Shown: piece by piece, positions 12,188 through 24,725 of the stretch | Numbering within the stretch: position 1 is the first letter of the stretch | Layout of the letters: every line of letters begins with the position of its first letter | Assembly: GCF_031143425.1 (NCBI RefSeq) | Contig: NC_090451.1 | Location: 667,802,508 to 667,866,507, forward strand | Direction: 5' to 3' | Length of the DNA stretch: 64,000 bases | Origin: Pleurodeles waltl | Taxonomy: Eukaryota; Chordata; Amphibia; Caudata; Salamandridae | Made by a program: the position numbers and the translations under genes | The notes under the pieces: generated by a model | Database searches by the model: none | Told to the model about the DNA's origin: nothing | The model's input: only the letters and a program-made list of their open reading frames with translations

Positions 12188-15100
12188 GCCTCAGTCCAGG
12201 ATAGTCAGAATGTGAATGGAAACTTAATTCCCAATACCTGATTATTTATCCAAATGATCAGATCAAAACCTTCCATTAATTGCCGCTTCCAAATCTGTCC
12301 ACATTTTCTGAAGCTTGTGGTTGAAGATTCCCGATAATCATTTAACATGTTCAGTGGATTTTAATACAAAAGCTGTGGACACAATCACACTGCCATGCAG
12401 TAATGCAGTTGGCTAGGTAGAAGATTATACTGGAACCAACTTTTGAGAATAATGGGATGAACAAGACAGGGAATGCGATGCTGTGCTGTCTTTTTTTCTG
12501 ATTAACGTACATATAAATTGCAGAAATGTCAAATGCCCCCAGCGAGGTGACAGTTCAACACCTTATTCTACATGAATTGATCATTTGCACAATTTTTAGG
12601 GTTGCTTTATTTTGGCATAGATATACCTTTTATGTCAATGAAAGAAGTAAAAGTTATGATGAGAATAATTGGTTTTGCAGTTAGGCACACTTGCAGTTGT
12701 CTATCTATCATAAAAAAATATCAAACCAGTCATTTTACAAGAAGTTTGAATATTAGTGGGATGTAAAACAGTGGCTGCTGCTGGTGGCAGGCATCAGTGG
12801 TAGGGCAAACAAATCAGTCATTTTGACCCACTAACAGGCACTGAGATATAGTGAATGCCTTTAGGGTCAACGATAAAGCTCTCAACCATGGCTCATTATA
12901 AACAATGTTTACAACAGACCATGACACAGAGCTCTGGAGTTGAGGCTGAAGGCTGTTCAAGTTTTTCACAGTCCCTGTCTATGGGTTATAATATTAACAA
13001 GCATTTACAATGCAACGGGTCTCGCATTTGCTCATGTTAGAGCTGATCGCGTTGTAAAATCCTAACTTGACTTTTCACCTATCGGGCAAAAGTGCATTTA
13101 TGTAAGTAACCCAAAAAAGTGAAATTAACTATGTAAAGCCCTCGACTTCTGCCAAGCGAGATAGCACTCGTAAAAAATTAGAGAAAAAGAAGTCCACGAG
13201 CCCGATGGAAAACTGCGAGCCTCGCATGTTTTCTGTACTTGGTTGCTGCGCTCGAGGAGGGCTAGCCACCGGAAAAGGCATGACGTATGCGTGCCTTCGA
13301 CTAATGAAAGCAAGCAGATTTTATTTAGCAAGCCCACGAACCAATAAAAAACACTGATGTGAAGTTGACAGGTCTTCGAGCCCTTTTCTATATACTAAAG
13401 CGTCTTGCTGCGATACGCATGCAACGCAGGCTCAACCCTAAAAATGAAACACGTACTTACCCACTAGCTCACCTCCTCCTTTCGTGTTCTTCACTATTGC
13501 GGGAAACTTGCTTATTGGGGGAAGGTGATCTCGCTTGACGTGTCTGGCTGCTCCTTAAACAGCTGATGATGAAGATGGTCCAGGCTGGAAACATTCGTAC
13601 GGGGTGCAGAAGAGCCCCTTCCCTCTCGCTCTGCTTCACCACAGAAGTAGGACCACCAAAAGCTGAGAAGAACCAAAAGCCTCACCAGAATACCACATAT
13701 TTAAGAAGGGATCAAAATGGGATCAATTTCGGGATTCATTCCGTTTTTTTTTTTTGTTTTTTTTTTTAATCGGAGAACACTCCTACAAACCAAACCACAA
13801 AAATGCTGCACCACCGGAGAGGCCCAGCCGCGGCCGTCATCCTGAGGCAGATGGAAAATATTATGTTCTCTCCCTCAAAAAGGCCAATTGCCAAATAAAG
13901 GAATCCATCACTGTCTGCTGCCCTGGCTGTGCCCCCGCCCCATGACAGTGACGGATGTTTTGTGTAGTGCCAACATACCAACCCATTTCCAGGCGCTTTG
14001 AGACTGCACTGCAGGGGATAGAAAAAAAAGTAACCACAAAATGTATAAAATATAGACGTATTGAGAGTGAACGAACGAAGCAACGTGGTTACCACCTTAC
14101 ACTGCTGATACTGGGACCATGCGAAGTTGGTTCCAATCATGGCTTAAAAACTAACTAAAAAGTGAAATTTTTTACATCTCTTCACTTTCCTGTGACGCTG
14201 CTCCAACTGTATAATATGTTATGTACTCTAGGGTATGACCCACGCTTACAACCATCTCTGCTCGTTATCACGTAGAGGAGACTTCTTGTTTCCATGGAAT
14301 CCAAACTCAGGAGAGCAGTGCGGCCCCTTGGGCCCGGAGGCCTTTTATTTGATGAGGCTGCAGATGATGTGTCGATGTGCTATGCTCGCTACACCCAGGG
14401 GAGCTCCTCACTTGTTGCGAGCTGCTCCTTATACTCTGGTGGACGATTCTCACACTCCTAGCCTAACAGGGACGGTAACATCAGTTTGCTTGAACCTGTC
14501 CATGGGATAAGGACAGGGCCGTACAGGGAGCATGTGGTCTCAGGCCCAACAACCTTAACGACTCCAGGCACTCCTTTCATGCTCCTTATAATTTAAGTAG
14601 CGTGGGAGAAGTGGCAGGATTGGTTGAGCATGCTAGCTCAACGCCCTCTCAGGTACTGGAGGCCTGCGCCTACTCCACCCAGCTGCATAAGACAGCTTGG
14701 GTTGGAGAGGTTTAAAGTGCGCGTGTCTGGCTAGCTGTCACAAGACAGCTGGCCCAAGTGACATGCAGACTTTAAATTTAAGTGCCCAACACTCCTCCCT
14801 CCCTGCTGCAGCCACTCAGCACCAGTGGCCCTGCCCGACGCTCGGCAGTATTGAAAAATAAAACGGTAATAATTTAACTTTATTACCACTTTATGTTTTG
14901 ACTGTACAGCAGTATTTTATTAAGTGGCGAGGAGAAATATATTTATCTCCATGTTGTTTTCTCTTTCTAAGTGTGCTGTGTTCTGCAGCACACTTTGGAA
15001 AGGGTATAAGTCTCTACGGATCGTTTTTTGTACAAAAAAACAATCCATCCTGTAACACAGACACTCTTGTTCCGTGGCACATGGGTGGTGCTTGCGTTGG

Positions 15101-18100
15101 TGCTAGGCTGCAGACTGATTGATATGGCGCATTCCTGCCCTCTCTTGTTCATGCAACCCAGCAAATTGTCTTCCTGCATTGGGTTACGTGAAAAAATGTT
15201 AAATCTAACCCTCTATTTGTGTACCTCACTTAGCTGAGCTCCGTTCATCCTGCTGTTCTTCTCCTTCTCGTCCTTTGCCCATTCTGTGCTGCCATGATTG
15301 GACAGGTAGCATGTACTTTGCTCATCGGGACAGAAATCAAGAGTGTGGTGTGAAGCTATGTCACAGTCTGTGGGGAGGTTTGAGCAAACCCAACAGGAAG
15401 GCTCATTCTACCCACGCCCCTAACCACCAGTCATGTAAGAGAGTACCAGAACTCTTAACATGAACATTTATTCAGCATTTGTGTGTACTTACTACATACT
15501 TTCACTGCAGAAGGTGTAAAATCAGTCAACCACAGTCGTGACTATGACACTTACATGGTTGGGTATGATTGGACAGGGAGTGATCAATTTAGGGAGAGAG
15601 CTGCATCTCCAGTAGAAAGTGGGGATGGCTGAAGGGTAGCATTGTCTGGATTGTACTCTTCTTTAACCGTATGCATGGAGGCACAAGGCACAGTGCTACT
15701 TGGGCTACTACTTTGCTCTTTCCTGGCAGTATAACCTCCTGTTACATGCCTATCTTACCGTTCAAAACAGGCTAGCTCCTCAGAGTCATGGTTCCTGTAT
15801 AGTATAATTTGTAGAATGTCTGGAAGTACAGTGGTCTGGTGCAAGATGCATGTGTGGGGGTTGGTGGTTTTAGGCCTCACTGCTGCCCTCCTCTGGTAGT
15901 GTTCATTTGATGTTCCTCATCATCACCTCCCCCTGTGATATGTCCCTCCTTCCCTTAAACAGATGCCCTAGTTTGTAAACCTCTATAGCTCACCACTTTA
16001 CTCAGGTGTCTGTTCTATGTGCTTTTCCCCATAATATTCTGGGCCAAAAGCATCTATATGTAGAGTTAACAAAAGTAAATGTGCATACTTAACCTCACAA
16101 TGTTGAGGTTGTCAATAGTTAGACCCCAATATTTTGGTAGGTTGCAATATTATTTGAATTCAGTGTTCTGAGATTGTCTTATAGTTCGGGGTACTGTCAC
16201 TCACGTTGGTTCTTGTGTGTTCTCAGTACCATAACAACATGCCACCCCTGCATTGCTTTACTGAAGACACAGTATTTTAATGTCATCAATGGGATTTGTG
16301 CACCCATGTGGCATTGGGTTTCCGCCTAAAGGATAGTAAACTTATGACAGTAATTGGGAAATTACGAGTCATTCCACATACTCGCATCTCCATGCACTTT
16401 TTCGGTGCAGCTTATCTACCATGTTGTTTTTGCCACATGGCACGTGTATATCTTAGTGTCACAAGCCTGATGTGATAAGGGAGGTAGCACTGTGAGCATG
16501 AGCAGTCACACCTGAAGCCCTTACCTCCGTGGTGTTTGCAAAGTACAATGGATGCTGCTATGTGGGCTAGAGCTAGATTTGCAGCATTTTTGCTAATTTC
16601 ACTTTGGGTTGAGCTGAGACCGATTACCAGCGGCATCATGTAGAAAGTCATCATGAACGCCCCCCATCTATTTAACAGACAAGCTTACTATCCATGATGG
16701 CTCGTGACCCACCTATGCACCATCAGTGGAGAGACAAAATAGTGCAAGAAACAAACAAACAAACAGGGCAACCAGTCTCCAGCTATGCACCCAATCAGGC
16801 CCCACCAACTCTGCTCTAGTTGTCTAAAGAGAGACACTACATCGCAATGCAATGACAGCCATCTTCCACTCTCAGAATCCGGCTACCCTCCAGTCACTCC
16901 TTGACACAATACTGTATTCTGTGTACATGCGTGCAAAACTAAATATCTGTTGTAAAGCACCTGTGAAAGGTTGCACCATCGTTATTCATTTCCAGAGGAG
17001 CCTATGCTTCAACGAGCACGTTGGTGAGAGAAAGAGTCAGCTTTTGTATCCTTGATTCTCCGAATTCAAAACACTGCATAAAGCTTCGAGACAACTGCTT
17101 TGAAAGAAAATTAACTTTGTAACACCCGGAAATTAGTGTTTATCATTTTTTTACAAACCCATACGTACACTGTAAATACAATCAGAATGAATTCAACAAA
17201 CGGAAATTAATGTTTTCTTCTGTCCTCAGTTCAACAATCTTGCCATTAAACATATGTAGAATTTAATTAGACTGATCATCGTCATAAGTGAGTGGTTTGT
17301 TGTGGTTGTACTAGAAAAGTCTGAGGGACAGACCAATGTTTATAGGTCGTAAAAGCATAAAACCCAAAATGTTAGCTGAATAAACCACAATTCCTCTGGC
17401 TACTGAAGAATCCCTGCTTTCCTTAAGAAAATGTGTAGTGTGCAAGTTTTAATAGTCTTTGGTAGGCCATAAAAATCACAAGTAACTGGTACTAGTTTCT
17501 GTATAAAAATGGCAGTGGAAACTGGAGTTCCAGTCAACTCGGCGTCTATTTGTGATTGCTGATCAAAATATCTTGAAATTCTCCTTATTGTTGTATAGTT
17601 CTCCTGTGTTTTTCAAATGCAATAGTTGTATTTTTTGTCCTCTTTGCGGCCACTGTTTAAGTTAATCAGGCGGCGTAAAGAACTCGTTTCCCCATAAAGT
17701 ACTCCTCAGAACAGACTTTACTACCTCTGTTAAAATATTGTAGTTTCTTTGGTCAGATCAGCCATTGAGCTCCTGGTCCAACCTATGGGGAAAACACACA
17801 AATGTCAGCATTTTTCAATATATCATAATTCACAAGAAGCATATCCTATTAGCACCAACTGAAAAAACACTCACAAATTACATTATTTCTGTGAAATCAG
17901 TCCAGAGTTTACCCCTTGAAATTGCGGATACAGTTTCCGGCTGCTTGTTGGTAAGCAACAAAATGAAATCCATTTCTTTCCTTTGAATGTATAGAGAGAC
18001 GCCATATTGATGAACTACAAACTACTTGCAACATGAGAGCAAGCAATATCTTACGTACGTTACTTTTAGTACTGTGTGTAGGTTTCCGTTATATAATTAG

Positions 18101-21100
18101 CAAATTTGACATTGTGATGAACCATAGCATTAAAATGATCAAAGATTAAAATTCACTGCTGTGCTGATGTTTATTTCTTCATAACTGTTGGATAATATGT
18201 GTAATCAGCATTTGTTGCTCCATGTTTAAAGAAGAGTGCAGGCATCTCCAAATCATATTTCTCTAATATATATGTTTTTTTAGGTTGGCAAGCCACAGAC
18301 TTTATTGAGCTGTTCTCGAGTCAGACCAGAGCGCTCACAGTGTACGAGCTGAGCCACGAAAATAATTATGCCATTTGGCAGGTAAAATGTAACAATAGAC
18401 TCTTTTCAATTCGAAAATCATTTACCACTTTTTGACATTTGTTAATTTATTATCACTGTAAATTAAAGTACATTGAGTTTCATGTATTAAAGTGTATACT
18501 TCCTAAGATAACTTCAGAAATATTTGAAAAAAATAGTCATGCTGACATAGCTACGAGTGAGCCAAGAAACAATTATATTTGGTGTGTACTCTATAAATGG
18601 TCATTTATATTGTTGAGCAATATTATAGTGTGCTAAGTCTGTTGTGAATACGTTTTTTGTGGTTGATGTTAAAAGGTAAACTAAGTAAGCTAAAGTAAGC
18701 AAGGTAGTCTTGGTTTATATAGAGTTAGAAAGTCCCTAACATATAACTGCATTAGACGCAAAATATGGAAGACTCAATTGTTAAATCACTGAATGTCTTC
18801 CAGGTGAAGAGCTCACCTGTGCATTTATCCTGGGTGCATCAGAAGTGGGTATGAAAACTGAGTAGCTAGACTGGACTTTTAACTACCATGGTACTTGTAA
18901 ATGTAGATTGAGACAGTTACCACAATGGGAGTAACAGAACAAACAAGAGAGGAACTGCTCGCTGTTGTAAGGCGAGTTAAGTAAACGTGAAGTACAAGTT
19001 GGTTGGTATCAAAAGCTTTGTATCTTTGCATATACGGGAAAGTGGAAGAGACAAGAGATGGAGATAATGAAATTCCACTGTGTGATGGAATAAGCAGTGA
19101 ATTGTTTGCCCATCCACGTCTCCCCCCAAAAAAGTATAAGTAATGTAAGCCAGCCTTTCAGTTCAGTTCCAGCACTTTAATGCAGTATCTCCTTGTGAGG
19201 GATACATACTGTAGAAATGCTTAAAGGGAATGTAAGAAACAGTGACTAGCAGGAGGAAACCAGAGGAAGATTGTCTAAGGTGTGGTAAGAATGGAACTAG
19301 TGTGTTGCATTATGCGGATTAACATGCAGACCTATATGCCCCTACCAGTTCTGGCAATACAGTGGACCCAAAGATATCATCAGTGTAGTGGAAGGATATT
19401 TTCCCCGTGCATGTGGTGACAGCGACTATGAAATACTATATAAAGACACCTTTGTCATTAAACTGTTCGATGGTGAAAGGTTTCAGCTGCTTGTTGAAGA
19501 TTATATGGGAGGAAGCGATAGCCAAGATATGTTTTTTTTTTTTTAAACCAACAAGCTTATTGGAGTAGTATTTTGAGACAAAATGTAGGGGTATTTTTGA
19601 CACATTTAAGTTATTGTCCCGCGTCCAGGATTTTAGAGAAACCTGTGATCAGTGATTTGCATTGTTAGGGCCTCTAATTGTAAATTCAAGGAGGATAGTG
19701 AAGTGTATGTAAATCACCAACTGATAATGAAAACTGGTAATCCGAAAATGCAGAAGACTATGGCTGGTGTGTGAACTCAGACTGAATGTTGTCATAACCT
19801 TTGCCCAAGGAATCAAAACAGGTAAAATATGTGTAGGTTGGGTGAGTAATAAAAAGGGGAAGAAGTGTGAATACTGCTGGGAAAAGTTCAAGAAACAAAT
19901 GAGGAAATAAAACCCGGTCAAGAGAATTGAGGAAAATGTGAGAATTGAATGCCAGTATACCTCAGGTGAATTTAAAGGGAGTTTCTTTCAGATATGATAA
20001 TGGCCACTTTGTAATCCTCGAAATGTGCCACATCCCTGGAATATAGCATTAGGTATAAGTAGGTATAATGGGTTGTATAGGGTAAGATTGAAGGTTGCAT
20101 TGAATCCAAGTAGTGGTGTACCAGTAATTCAAGTGACCAGTGGTATCAAATTGGAGTCTATGGCAAAATTATACCCGGAAGTATTGGCCTAATAGAATAA
20201 GAAGCTTCTGGTTCTCGTACAGAACTGCTTTGAGAAGTACTACTGGACCAGTTAAGCATAAGGAATGAAAGATACCTATGACTGTTGTGGATTCAGGTGT
20301 ACAAAGAGTTTGAAAACTTGGAGGAAAGTAAATTAGTAAACGATTGCAAGTTTTAGAATGGTTAAGTCAAATCACAATTGCCCACCAACCACACAACTTG
20401 TTTAAAATGTGTGACTTGTTTAATTATTTGACAGTGTAGGGTTTGCAGAATCCCCCCTGTAATTGCTGATACATTGATGAATTGGAGAAAATAGGTTAGT
20501 GTGCTCGATCTGTCATCAGAAACCCACCAAGCGGAAGTGGAGGAAGAATCCAAACAATTGACATCTTTCATTACCACCGGAGGATTATCATTTTGCTGGC
20601 AAGCCATTTGGCCCAGCATCCACAGCAGCATCTTTTCAACATATTATGAAGAAAATATTTGTTGCTGCAAAAAGGATAACTTGTTTTGATGACTAGGTAT
20701 TGATCAGTTCTGAAACCCAATAGGAGCATGGTACAGTGATCCATCAAGCACACCAAGTGTAAAATATCTGAAGATTGAGGGATCCGCGTCTCATTTGGGG
20801 CATAGTTGGAGTCAGGATAATAAACTTCAGCATAAATAAGTTGAGGTGATGGAGACAAAACCACTAGGTAAATATGTTTTAGTGCTTAATGAAGTATTCA
20901 GCCAATTTCTTTACAATACTAAAAACTCTAACACGAGTTACCTAATCTCTGAAAGAATATTAAATCAGATCAAAGAGAGGTTGGCGAGGCACAGTAGAAC
21001 AATAAATTCTTCATGTGTTTTCTGAAAATCTTGAGTTTGTCAGGTTTTCTGATATTGTCTGGTAGATCATTCTAATTATTACTGATCAGATAAAAGAAAT

Positions 21101-21793
21101 GTAGAGCGACTGATGCACACTGTTTAGTGAAGTGGCCTGTCAAAGAAAGGTGCTATGACCAATATTTTGCTAAACAGCCATAAGGAAAAGTGCAACAAAC
21201 AACCACACACTGGTAAAGCTGTTGAAAGAAAGAGAAAGCATAGAAGTAGATGGGGCTTTTGAAGAAAAACACAGATTTACACTTGACTCAATGCATCATT
21301 TTTTTAAAAAAGTGCTGCCAAGTTCACTTTGTTTGACAGATTACTAAAAGAATAAGATGACCCACGATAATCACCAAATAGGGCAATTTATAAATATTAC
21401 ACCCATGCTATGTGGCTTTTCCTCTTTCTGAACAAATACCATAGTCGAACTAAGTACCTCACTGAATGCACAAGCTTGCCAACCTATTTACAAAACATAT
21501 GTTTATTTTGAATAAAGAACTTTTCATTTTAAAAATACCTTACTTCTTGCGGTAGAAGTGAATATTGTGACCTCTTTGACTAAGGGTAGGGGATAATGGG
21601 ACATTGAATAAGCACAATGCCTTTTTATGGGCTGGTAAACCCTTGTACTATAATCATCAGGGTGTTCAGTCATGCTTGGTAAGTGGGTGATTCCGTCAAC
21701 CTTAATTCAAACTGATTAAACTGGGCTTTGTCAGTGTCTGCGATGTGATCAACAATTACCTACTGTGAACTCCAGTCCAAAGTTCAGGACCAA
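12188..21793. other. Non-coding DNA, no supported gene; scattered repeats
   Basis: No exon with recognisable coding content was found on either strand. A poly(T) run with an interrupting G is at about 13744-13768 and a short CAAA run is at about 16748. The segment 13040-13450 (CG-containing blocks such as CCCTCGACTTCTG and AACTGCGAGCCTCGC) has the look of an interspersed amphibian repeat, but there is only one copy here. The region 14920-15240 resembles the hairpin MITE of 49849. The rest looks like ordinary AT-rich single-copy sequence. Confidence 0.4.
14920..15240. repeat. Possible diverged hairpin-MITE relative
   Basis: Adjacent inverted repeats are visible: GGAGAAATA with TATTTATCTCC, AGTGTGCTG with CAGCACACTTTGG, and GATCGTTTTTTGT with ACAAAAAAACAATC. 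A GGCACATGGGTGGTGC block also recalls the ACATGGGCGGTACATGGG hairpin of the copies at 10795 and 49849. Ends and target duplication were not found. Confidence 0.35.
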
Positions 21794-22394
21794 GGGGGTC
21801 ATTCTGACTTTGACGGGTGGCGGAGGCCGCCCGCCAAAGTCCCGCCGGCAGAATACCGCTGCGCGGTCAAAAGACCGCCGCGGTAATTCAGAGTTTCCCG
21901 CTGGGCTGGCGAGCGACCGCCAGCCCAGCGGGAAACCCCCTTCCATGAGGATGCCGGCTCCGAATGGAGCCGGCGGAGTGGAAGGGGTGCGACGGGTGCA
22001 GTTGCACCCGTCACGATTTTCAGTGTCTGCTTGGCAGACACTGAAAATCTTGGTGGGGCCCTGTTAGGGGGCCCCTGCAGTGCCCATGCCATTGGCATGG
22101 GCACTGCAGGGGCCCCCAGGGGCCCCACGACACCCGTTCCCGCCAGCCAGGTTCTGGCGGTCAAAACCGCCAGAGCCAGGCTGGCGGTAAGGGGGTCGGA
22201 ATCCCCATGGCGGCGCTGCCCGCAGCGCCGCCATGGAGGATTCCCCAGGGCAGCGGGAAACCGGCGGGACACCGCCGGTTTTCCGTTTCTGACCGCGGCT
22301 GTACCGCCGCGGTCAGAATGCCCATGGGAGCACCGCCAGCCTGTTGGCGGTGCTCCCGCGGTCGTTGGCCCTGGCGGTCATCTGAATGACCCCC
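21794..22394. mobile_element. GC-rich foldback element built of about eleven serial hairpins
   Basis: The ends are inverted repeats: GGGGGTCATTC at the left and GAATGACCCCC at the right. The flanks are CAA on the left and TAA on the right, which would fit a 3-bp TWA target duplication of the PIF/Harbinger type with one change. The body is far richer in GC than its surroundings and is almost entirely a chain of hairpins. Examples are TTTCCCGCTGGGCTGGCG and complement, GCCGGCTCC, GACGGGTGCA, GATTTTCAGTGTCTGC, GGGGCCCCTGCAGTGCCCAT, CGCCAGCCTGG, CCATGGCGGCGCTG, AACCGGCGG, CTGACCGCGG and GGGAGCACCGCCA, each next to its own complement. Open frames here are by-products of high GC. No transposase is present, so the element is non-autonomous. 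Confidence 0.75.
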
Positions 22395-23690
22395 TAAGTC
22401 CTGTGTTGCATTAACATAGATAAAGCTGTACTCTCTGGTCTCCAAAAGTTGTCAGTAACACTAATCAGAATCTTTTTTTTAATTTAGCAGCTCATCTCTC
22501 TGCCACCTTGCACTGGCAGCGCCCCATTATGAAAGCTCTCCTAAAGTCTGCAGTGTGGTCCACCATGAATCAGTGAGTACACCAGAAATGTGCACAGTAC
22601 CAGCAATGGGTTTTATGATGTGGGCATTCCCCCTAGTAAACCTGTCTCCTTACGTATTATTTTGAAACACCAATCAACCAATGTAGTTCCATTGTGAGAA
22701 AAATGACTCCAAAAGTATTATAAATCCATCCTGTTCCCAAAATATACCTCTACAGGGCTCGAAAAATCCACTCGCATTGGCGAGTCTTATTTGATCAGGT
22801 CGAGCTATTTTTAATACTTACTCCTCCTTTCTGGCGATTTGACACTAAACAGGTGTTCTGTTCATTTGAAAAGTGAAGGGGCAATAAAAGTTGCCTTTAA
22901 ATCTTGTTCTTATGTCACATTTGCACTGTTCACAGAGGTCAAAAGTCAGTTTTTCTTACAATAAATGTTCCTTCTGACTGCAGAGTTCCAGGACTTTGTA
23001 AGGTGAACTGTGTGACCTGCTGCTTAGAATGTAAAATAAAAAGGATACAGGGTGTCAGTTTTTTCCTAAACACACAACATTTAAATCAGGGGTGTGGAAT
23101 TTATTAAAATATCTACTTGTCCAGGGGACAGGTTGCTTCTCAAATCTACTTGTCCTGTAAAAAGATCTACTTGTCTCTTTGGTGCCATGTAGTGTGGCGA
23201 CAAATTATGGCAGCAATCTCATTATGTAAGAGCTCTGATATTAGCCTCTCTGATTATGTCAGGGCTACTACCATAGTAGGGCTTGAATACTTGGAGTTTC
23301 AATCCCTACTGCAGCAATTTCCTTATTTTGCCACCTTTCTGCAGATCTGCATACTGGGGCTGGAGGAAGCAGTAAGCAATAGTTCCAGGGCTGGAATGCC
23401 TTTGAGTCTGCAAACCTACTAACCTGCATGTTTTAAAGATTTTCACCAGCTTCTCTCTAATAATTAAGAAAGGTTGGACATTTACTCCTGACAATGGCAG
23501 AATTAGAACTTCTTCCAGGGTTGGGAAGAAAGTGGCTGGAGAGAAAATGAACTTGCAAATGCTCAATAGATTTTCACATGAGCAAATCTACACATGCGTA
23601 TTTACCCATGTTAAAATACAGTTCACAAATATTTGATAGGGGTACGACATATACCATGGGTGCACTTTTGTGACTTTCTTTAAGAATTTG

Positions 23691-24421
23691 GGGCCACATG
23701 TAGGTAGGTTCAGATTTGCGACCCACAAATTGCGAGTCAGAGCGACTCACAATTTGCGAGTTGCAAATCCGAATGTAGGATGGTGTCCCTGACACCATCT
23801 GTGATTCGCAAGGGCTTCGCAAATGCCCACTAAATGAATAATCATGAGGTGGGTCGCAATTTGCGACCCCCTTGCGAATAGCGGCCCTCACAGGGATGGT
23901 GGCCTGCTGGAGACAGCAGACCACCATGTCTGACTGCTTTTCAATACAGCAGTTTTTTTTTTTTTTTTTGTAATGCAGCCCGTTTTCCTTAAAGGAAAAC
24001 GAGATGCATTACAAAAACGAAAAATGAAACGTTTTCGTTTCATTTTTTCAGAGCAGGCAGTAGTCCGCAGGACCACTGCCTGCTCTGAAAACATGTTTAC
24101 AGTGACATTCACAATGGGGAAGGGGTCCCATGGGGACCCCTTCCCTTTTGCGAAAGTGTTAGCACCCATTTAAAATGGGTGCAAACTGCGATTGGTTTGT
24201 GCCCGCGTTCGCGGTCACAAAACAATCCTACATTGCACTGCGAGTCGCAATTAGGAAGGGAACACCCCTTCCTAATTGCGAGTCGCAAACCCGTTTTGCG
24301 ATTTGGTAACCAGGTTACCGAATCGCAAAACTGGGTTTGTGCATCGCAATATGCTTTTTGCACGTCGCAAACAGCGAAAGTCGCTATTTGCGACATGCAA
24401 AAAGCTACCTACATGTGGGTC
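23691..24421. mobile_element. Serial-hairpin foldback element (TTGCGA-rich), nested
   Basis: The ends CCACATGTAGGTAG and CTACCTACATGTGG are perfect inverted repeats. The interior is a chain of palindromes: ATTTGCGAC/GTCGCAAAT types repeated many times, GGTGTC/GACACC, TGTAATGCA...TGCATTACA, GAAACGTTTTCGTTTC, CAGAGCAGGCAGT/ACTGCCTGCTCTG, GGGAAGGGGTCCC/GGGGACCCCTTCCC, GCACCCATTTAAAATGGGTGC, GCGAGTCGCAATTAGGAAGG with its complement, and GTTTTGCGATT with its complement. No protein is encoded and no clear target duplication was found. It lies inside the transposon at 22753-26074 and is therefore younger than it. Confidence 0.75.
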
Positions 24422-24590
24422 TTGGTCCATAATTAGGTCTGGTGTTAACAAAGACATTTTGTTTTTATTAAACTTCTATTTCTCTCTCTTTCGGCTGGCT
24501 TTACTATGTGTGATCGCATTCTGCTCTACCACAAGGAGCATATTGGCACACAAAGTAGTTTTGTTCAGTGTCAGGAACTACAGTGGCAAT

Positions 24591-24725
24591 CAGTGACGTA
24601 ACGAAACTGGAGGGTGCCCCTTTGCAAAGAACATGGAGGAGCCCCCTCTCCAGACTCACTCAGGGCAGGTGCTGTGCTGAAGGGGCCCCATGGAGGGCGG
24701 CTGCGGGGCCGTTGTTATGCCACTG
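24591..24725. mobile_element. 135-bp hAT-type MITE, nested
   Basis: The left end CAGTGACGTAAC and the right end GTTATGCCACTG are imperfect inverted repeats of a CAGTGRCRTAAC type. The flanking octamers GTGGCAAT (24583-24590) and GTGGCAAC (24726-24733) match at 7 of 8 positions, as expected for an old 8-bp hAT target duplication. No coding capacity. Confidence 0.7.

Noticed and set aside
13040..13450. Segment with CG-rich blocks that resembles an amphibian interspersed repeat
   Set aside because: Only a single copy is present here, and the match rests on general recall and not on a second copy.
21765..22445. Several long overlapping open frames on both strands
   Set aside because: They arise from the GC-rich hairpin element, are rich in Pro/Ala/Arg/Gly and mirror each other across the strands.
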